Positions 58,731 to 64,000 of a stretch of 64,000 nucleotides of DNA are shown one piece after another; the stretch's first letter is position 1, and each line of letters starts with the position of its first letter. Source of the stretch: Drechmeria coniospora (Eukaryota; Ascomycota; Sordariomycetes; Hypocreales; Ophiocordycipitaceae); the NCBI RefSeq assembly GCF_001625195.1, contig NC_054390.1, forward strand, positions 1,302,001-1,366,000. Direction: 5' to 3'. Below the pieces are notes generated by a model that saw nothing but the letters and a program-made list of their open reading frames with translations, was not told the DNA's origin and made no database searches. A program made the position numbers and the translations under genes.

Positions 58731-59606
58731 TCATTTCTTCAAGCTGTCCAGCCGAGCTTGGAGATCATCATCAACAGGGTCGCCAGCGCCTCCAACGCCA
58801 GCGCCAAGAGCTTGCGCCACCTTGCCTTCGGATACGGCAGTGCTGCCCAGGGCGGTCGGCGTTTCGCCAAGCTGCAGAGTGGTAAGCCTCGGTCGCGGGA
58901 GAAAGCAAGATTCGCAAGGGCAGGCTTACGGCTTGGTTGAAGTCGATTCCAATCTCTTCCAACACTTGGTCGACGACCTCATCTCCCTCTTCCTCAATTC
59001 CGACATCCATGGCATCGTCGACGGCGTCATCCATCATCTCCTGTCGCTGCTCCATGATGTCGTTTTCGCGCTCAAACTCCATGGCTATTCGCTGCAGCTG
59101 GGGTAAGTTCATCGACTTGTTCATGCTGCCGAGTGCCATCGTAGCCCCCTTCATTGCTTGCATCATCTGCTCGTTTGTCCGATATGTCTGCGCAATTTGC
59201 ACCTCGGTCAGCCTCCCGTCATCACCCGTTGCCTGGCCAGCTCGCGCGGGGTATTGGTACCTGGAGCCGTAGTGAAATCTTTTGCAGCTGGCTTCGCATG
59301 GCAAAGAATTTCTCGATATATCGCCGGGTTCGAACCAAGTCTTTGGCCTGGATCTTGCAAGCGCCCATCTGACCGTTCTTTGCACTCGTCTTGATCTGCT
59401 GCACCAGCGTCTTCTCCTGCTTTTCTAGCTTGACCCGTGTTTGATCAAGTTCCCGTATCGCCTTGTCGAGCATACGCTGGTTTTTGCGCAGACGCTCCGC
59501 TGGCGTGATGCGCTTGCCAAACGCCCATTCTAAGAGCTGAAGCAGTGGAAGCGGTTAGTGGCTGACCGGTGCAGAATGGGAGACGATGCATGCGACCCAC
59601 ATTCAT
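58731..59606 (-). CDS. VPS2: ESCRT-III subunit Vps2/CHMP2 (Did4)
   Basis: CDS is complement(join(58731..58871,58930..59187,59261..59536,59601..59606)), 226 residues. ESCRT-III Vps2 caps Snf7 filaments on endosomes and recruits the AAA-ATPase Vps4 for multivesicular-body formation. The basic helical core is clear: LLEWAFGKRITPAERLRKNQ, KAIRELDQTRVKLEKQEKTLV and DLVRTRRYIEKFFAMRSQLQ. Acidic autoinhibitory helices follow (MMDDAVDDAMDVGIEEEGDEVVDQVLEEIG), and the C-terminal MIM1 motif DDDLQARLDSLKK binds Vps4. The first coding exon is only six nucleotides (ATGAAT). The 64-nt intron next to it has a CTAAC branch site and TTCAG acceptor and restores MNLLEWAFGKR. Other introns are 73 and 58 nt. Length matches yeast Did4 (about 230). 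Confidence 0.95.
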
Positions 59607-60557
59607 CTTGTCTCCAGCTCCTTGCTCGAGAGTATGTTGATTGGGAAAGCAGTGCCAGACGCTGCAATGCTGTTCCTGAGCGGTGGACGATGGATATGGT
59701 GGTGAAGGTGTGGTTGTCGATGGCCTGCCAGGATGTCAACGTCGGGGGATCTGGATGAGTCTAGTACCGCATTGCCATGACGAACGGAACCGTCGTGCAC
59801 CGCAAAGTACCTAGTACCAAGGAACTGCTGCACACCAACGTACAAGTTGATGTACGCAGTACTTACTTTCGAGCTACTCACTTACCTAGTACTTACGCAG
59901 CAGGTTGCTCGACCCGCAAGGCTAAGGCGCAAGTCGGCTGCCAATGCTGCTTCTCTGTACTCTGTAGCCTGGAGGTACAGGTACTTGCACGTATGCTTAC
60001 AACTACTGTACGTTGTCCTAACACAACATAACATGTACAACGACTTAAGCAGGTGAACTCCGTACTGGTTGTACCGTGTCCGTGTACTTTGTGCTTTAGT
60101 ACGACGAGTTCTCGCTCTTCTTGTCCTAGTAATTACTGCACTTGTACTCCATACTGTACAGCACCCAGGAGTATTACTTGCAAGCACAAGTATACTTACA
60201 GTACTCCGTACTTGTGAGTACCTACGAGCACAGGTGGGGTTGGGTAGGTCATATGCTGTTGATCTGATGCCCCCCAACTCCCACCGAACTTCTGCCGCTC
60301 AAGCCAATCAACGCGTTCCTGAGGATGGATGAAAGTCTTGTATTTATTATCTGCCCAGATGCAACCCAGTAATTATTGCATCCGTCATGCCATCCTCCCG
60401 GTTATTAATTATCGCACCACACTTGTTGGCCAACCTTCTAGAAGTCCATTCCTTTGTATATTTTCTCCGCCACCCGAAATCCAGACTTTGAGGCTTTGAC
60501 ACTTCTACCATCAACAACTACCCGCCTTGATCATGCCTCTCGTTGGAAGCCGTTGAG
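59607..60557. other. Divergent VPS2 / FZO1 intergenic region with GTAC island 9
   Basis: Under 1 kb shared by two divergent promoters. 59790-60240 is GTAC-rich. 60300-60557 is AT-richer, with ATTAATTAT-type words and a CAACAACTACC leader before the FZO1 start. No ORF of note. Confidence 0.6.
59790..60240. repeat. GTAC-rich island 9
   Basis: GTAC, CTAGTACTTAC and TACTCCGTAC words (for example near 60060 and 60200) fill the centre of the VPS2/FZO1 bidirectional promoter region. It is the island closest to two start codons in this window. Confidence 0.7.
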
Positions 60558-63312
60558 ATGAGCCAGGACTATTTCAGCGACAAGGGCAAGGCTCCTGCAC
60601 GTCTCGAACCGGATGCCGCCGACACGCCCTCGGCCAAGGACACTACTTCGCCGCCATCTGCCCGCCCGCATTATATGACGGTCGGCACCGGGTCTGCCTC
60701 GGAGCACGCAGCGCACCTTCAAGGCATGCTAGATGCGGACTCCGGCTACGGAGCAAGCGTGACGGACGATGATCACCGTGCGCTGTCGACGTCATGGGGC
60801 GCGGCCGTCCACCACGATCGACCACAGTCTGGCGCGCTGCACCAGATGTGGTACAACTCTCAGCGCGCCACTCTCGGCCGGTCGATAAACGGCGTGTTGG
60901 AGCTGTTGCAGACCCTGCGAGAAATGAATTCGTCATGGCCTGCCCACTATCCATCCATTCACCGAGCAGAAACCACCAGCTCGCCGCGTCCAGGCCTCGG
61001 GCATACTCTGTCGATGATGGGAGATGCCGTCACCGCTCCTTCGAGCGCAGCGCAACCCCCATCCCTTCGACGATCAATGACTTCTGTCGAGGATGCGTCG
61101 GCCGAATCAAGTCGAAGCGCCGAAAATCGAACAGCAGCCGAACCGCGGCTCGTCACACCTCAAATTGCTCAGGAGTTTTCCGTGTTGAAGCTGGACCTGA
61201 AGTTGGGATCTCTTCATCAGACGGAGTTGGTACACTCCCTGGAAAAGGGATCGATCGCCTCGCTCCTTGATGGCAAGATCAACTCGAGCATCAAGCATCT
61301 GCTCTCCCTCCGGGAGCGCATCGAAGACACATCGAGCAAGGTACTTATTACAGGTGACCTCAACGCGGGCAAGTCGACATTTTGCAATGGACTCTTGCGA
61401 CGCAAGGTTTTACCCGAGGACCAGCAGCCCTGCACAGCCATCTTCTGCGAAGTATTGGACGCAAGGGAAAACGCCGGAATTGAGGAAGTGCATGCCGTCC
61501 ATAGGGACACCACGTACAGCCGGACCGACGAATCTACATATGACGTTTTCCCCTTGAAGGAGTTGGAAAGTATCGTCTCGGACAACACGACATACACCCA
61601 ATGCAAGGTGTACGTGACGGATGTCCGGTCGATCGATGAGTCGCTCCTCAACAACGGCGTCGTAGATATTGCACTCATCGACGCGCCCGGCCTGAACTCG
61701 GACACGACGAAAACAACTGCCATCTTTGCTCGGCAGGAGGAAATCGACGTCGTTGTCTTCGTCGTGTCTGCGGCGAATCACTTCACACAATCGGCCAAAG
61801 AATTCATCTGGGCTGCTGCTGCTGAAAAGGCTTACATATTCATAGTAGTCAACGGCTACGATGCGATCAAGGACAAGGAGCGCTGCCAAAAGCTCATATT
61901 GGACCAGGTCGCCGGCCTCAGTCCACGTACTTTCAAGGAGTCGTCCGAACTGGTGCACTTCGTGTCCAGCAATGCAGTTCTGGCTGCCAGGCCCCCACCA
62001 GGTGGCCCCGGCGGACCTGGCGACCCCGTGGGCGGCGGCAGCAGCAGCTCTGGCGGTGGAGGCGGCGGAGACGCCCCAGACGATGACCACAAAGGCAAGG
62101 ACAAGGACAAGGACCGCGACCTTGGCAAGCTCCGAGACTTTGAGGCACTGGAACAATCCCTGCGTCGCTTTGTTCTCGAGAAACGAGCCCGGTCCAAACT
62201 GGCCCCTGCGAGGACATACCTTCTTAACATCCTGAACGATGTCAACACCTTGGCCTCGGTCAACCAAGAAGTGGCCAATTCCGAACTGGAGCGGGTCACG
62301 ATGGAACTCAAGGAGCTGGAACCCCAACTAGAATCGGGCCAGAAGGCAAAGGCCGAGGTGGGCGAAGAGGTCGATCAAAGCATCGAAGAGACGTGCAGGG
62401 AAGTGTACGACCAGACGCGTCGCGAACTCAGCTCGGCCATCACCCATGCTGGCCAGGCCAACTACAGCATTCTGTACCCTGGCTTTCTGAGCGCCTTCCA
62501 GTACGCCGAGGATCTGAAGGAGGCGATGCTCTCCAGCATCGCCGATGCCGTCACGAGTTGCGAAGACCACGCGAGGGACCGGACTGTTCGAGGGGTCAAC
62601 ACCATCAAGCAACTCGGCCTCTTGCACATAGGAGACGAGTTCCAGAACCTCCAATTCCGGCCAGACGTCATGTTTCGGCGCAGGCGTGATGCGCTTGCCC
62701 GCCAAGTCGACATTCCCACCGACATCTGGGACTTTGTCGATTGGTCGACTCTCCTGCAGCGACAGGAAAAAGTTGCCGGGACGGGTATGGCCCTCACCAT
62801 TGCAGGTGCCGTCGTGCCACGCATGGTGGGCTTGAACACGTGGATGGATCAGGCTCTGGCAGCAACGCGTGTACTGAACAACGAGAACCTTCGGCAGCTT
62901 GCGCTCCCTGCGATTGCCATAGCTGGTAAGATATCGATCCCGATTCCGCCATCGATCTTGTCTAACGTTGTGTTCAGTCATCGCCGCGTCGGCCTACGTC
63001 TTGCGCCAGATACCCAAGTCACTACCGCCACGGCTAGCGAACAAGATCTCAACGCAGCTCACTGAACTCGACTACGTGCACGCTAACGCGTCGCGGATTT
63101 CCTCGTCGGTCCGCAAGGTCCTCCACTTTCCCGCCGACAATCTTCGCGTTGGGCTGGACCAAAACGTCAAGGAGCTAGGCAAGCGGAGAGAAGAGACGGT
63201 CAAGGTCAAGGGTGAGAGCGAACTGGCCTCCAAGTTCTTCCGCGGGCTCGTAGCCAGAAGTCGAGAGCAGCGAAGCATAGTCGAGGGCGTGGACCTCGAC
63301 ACGCCGCCGTAG
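60558..63312 (+). CDS. FZO1: Mitofusin, outer-membrane fusion GTPase
   Basis: CDS is join(60558..62925,62978..63312), 900 residues. Fzo1 is the dynamin-related GTPase that tethers and fuses mitochondrial outer membranes. The N-terminal about 190 residues are disordered. The GTPase domain has the P-loop GDLNAGKS (266-273), a TAIF switch, DAPGLN (G3) and VNGYD (G4). Heptad regions flank it (ERVTMELKELEPQLESGQKAKAEVGEEVDQ). Two hydrophobic segments near 743-760 (GMALTIAGAVVPRMVGL) and about 780-800 (LALPAIAIAVIAASAYVL) form the membrane hairpin. The 52-nt intron falls inside the second and joins AIA to VIAASAY. A Gly/Ser/Lys/Asp-rich insert lies at about 478-520, within or just after the GTPase domain. 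The start is MSQDYFS; the frame extends upstream only via non-ATG codons. Confidence 0.95.
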
Positions 63313-63487
63313 GACATGCATCAGCCATCTGATCGCCAACGGAGCCTACTTCCGCAAGGACGGGTAAGTCGCTGTTTGCCAAGAAGTGGTCAAGGAAATG
63401 GCAGTGGAATTTCGAGAGTTCCTGGACTCTTGAAAGTTTACCAGTGACGGGAAGGCTCCTCTTCTCTGACTTTACGCGTTGCAATTC

Positions 63488-63526
<39 letters not shown>

Positions 63527-64000
63527 CTTCCCCCCTCATAAAAACAGCTTTGATCAAGCCAACCACAAGCATGCCTCCTACGACTTCCCTCGATCCTTGG
63601 AACAATAATATACCCGTCTCTCCCTTGCCAAGGGGAATAGAAGATGCTTGGCGAAGGCCAACGTGCCTAAATCTCGGGTCCTGTGCGTGTCATGAGTATT
63701 GCAAGCAGTCATCGGCTGCTTGCGAATGTAGGTCCGAGAGCAGAAGGATATTTCATGTTGATGAAAATAACTCACTTGCCTGCACTGCCAAGGGCGAGGG
63801 AATTCATTTTCATATACTGCGGCATGACATATACATGCAATACCATGTGCCATGGAGGAGAGATTGATACCACGATCCTTGCAGCCACCGTCTCGTCACA
63901 TCTCGCCAAAGACACATCCTCTGCCATCTGGCAGGTACTTGCAGCGATTCGCATGGAGAGGGAACACGGCAGTGTCGGTCACTCTTGTTGTACATGTGAG
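63313..64000. other. FZO1 3' flank, no gene seen
   Basis: The last 690 bases hold a (CA)n microsatellite at 63490-63523 and ordinary spacer. Small ORFs (60-105 codons) on both strands lack recognisable features. Confidence 0.6.
63490..63523. repeat. (CA)n dinucleotide microsatellite
   Basis: Seventeen CA units in a row lie about 180 bases downstream of the FZO1 stop codon, followed by a C-rich tail. Probably in or near the 3' UTR. Confidence 0.95.

Overview
This window reads as nuclear DNA of a filamentous ascomycete fungus, most likely Sordariomycetes and probably Hypocreales. The evidence is short (52-145 nt) GT-AG introns with CTAAC/CTGAC-type branch sites, GC-rich coding exons, fungal-type proteins (Zn2Cys6 regulator, Ste50, bifunctional Ade5,7, Fzo1), and no operons, ribosome binding sites or prokaryotic features. 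The species cannot be named from the sequence alone. All exon joins were made by eye from reading-frame continuity, splice consensus and family knowledge; none was checked against transcripts.

Layout: (1) 1-9.6 kb, all on minus: the 5' part of an unrecognised conserved fungal gene, the MAPK adaptor STE50, and the serine palmitoyltransferase subunit LCB2. (2) 13.1-35.5 kb, all on plus: acetoacetyl-CoA synthetase, a G-protein beta subunit, a phosducin-like protein, a single-pass membrane protein of unknown function, a Ran-binding protein 1 and a YEATS protein of the TAF14 type. (3) 36.5-38.8 kb, minus: the bifunctional purine enzyme ADE5,7. (4) 43.8-47.1 kb, plus: a Zn2Cys6 transcription factor. 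(5) 48.8-59.6 kb, minus: a large ADF-H/PH-like scaffold, a Ptc1-type PP2C phosphatase and the ESCRT-III subunit VPS2. (6) 60.6-63.3 kb, plus: the mitofusin FZO1. That is 15 protein genes in 64 kb, which is sparse for such a fungus. I found no tRNA, rRNA, transposon ORF or CRISPR array.

The genes are mostly housekeeping, but four belong to one signalling theme. STE50 acts downstream of G-protein/Cdc42 on a MAPKKK, the beta subunit is the signalling core, a phosducin-like protein is the usual chaperone of G-beta-gamma, and PP2C enzymes of the Ptc1 type switch off stress MAPKs. The beta subunit and the phosducin-like gene are direct neighbours on the same strand.

The most unusual feature lies between the genes. 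Islands of 0.3-3 kb are packed with GTAC tetranucleotides and with a heptamer unit GTACTCC (complement GGAGTAC), often as TACTCCGTAC and sometimes in tandem. They recur in most large intergenic gaps, at about 4.7-5.8, 10.7-12.7, 16.6-18.9, 22.0-22.4, 25.8-26.9, 30.4-30.9, 39.2-43.2, 57.3-57.8 and 59.8-60.2 kb, and are nearly absent from coding exons. Other intergenic oddities are a GGT/AGT/AAT trinucleotide array of about 330 bp, many G or C homopolymers of 10-18 nt, pyrimidine tracts and a (CA)n run.
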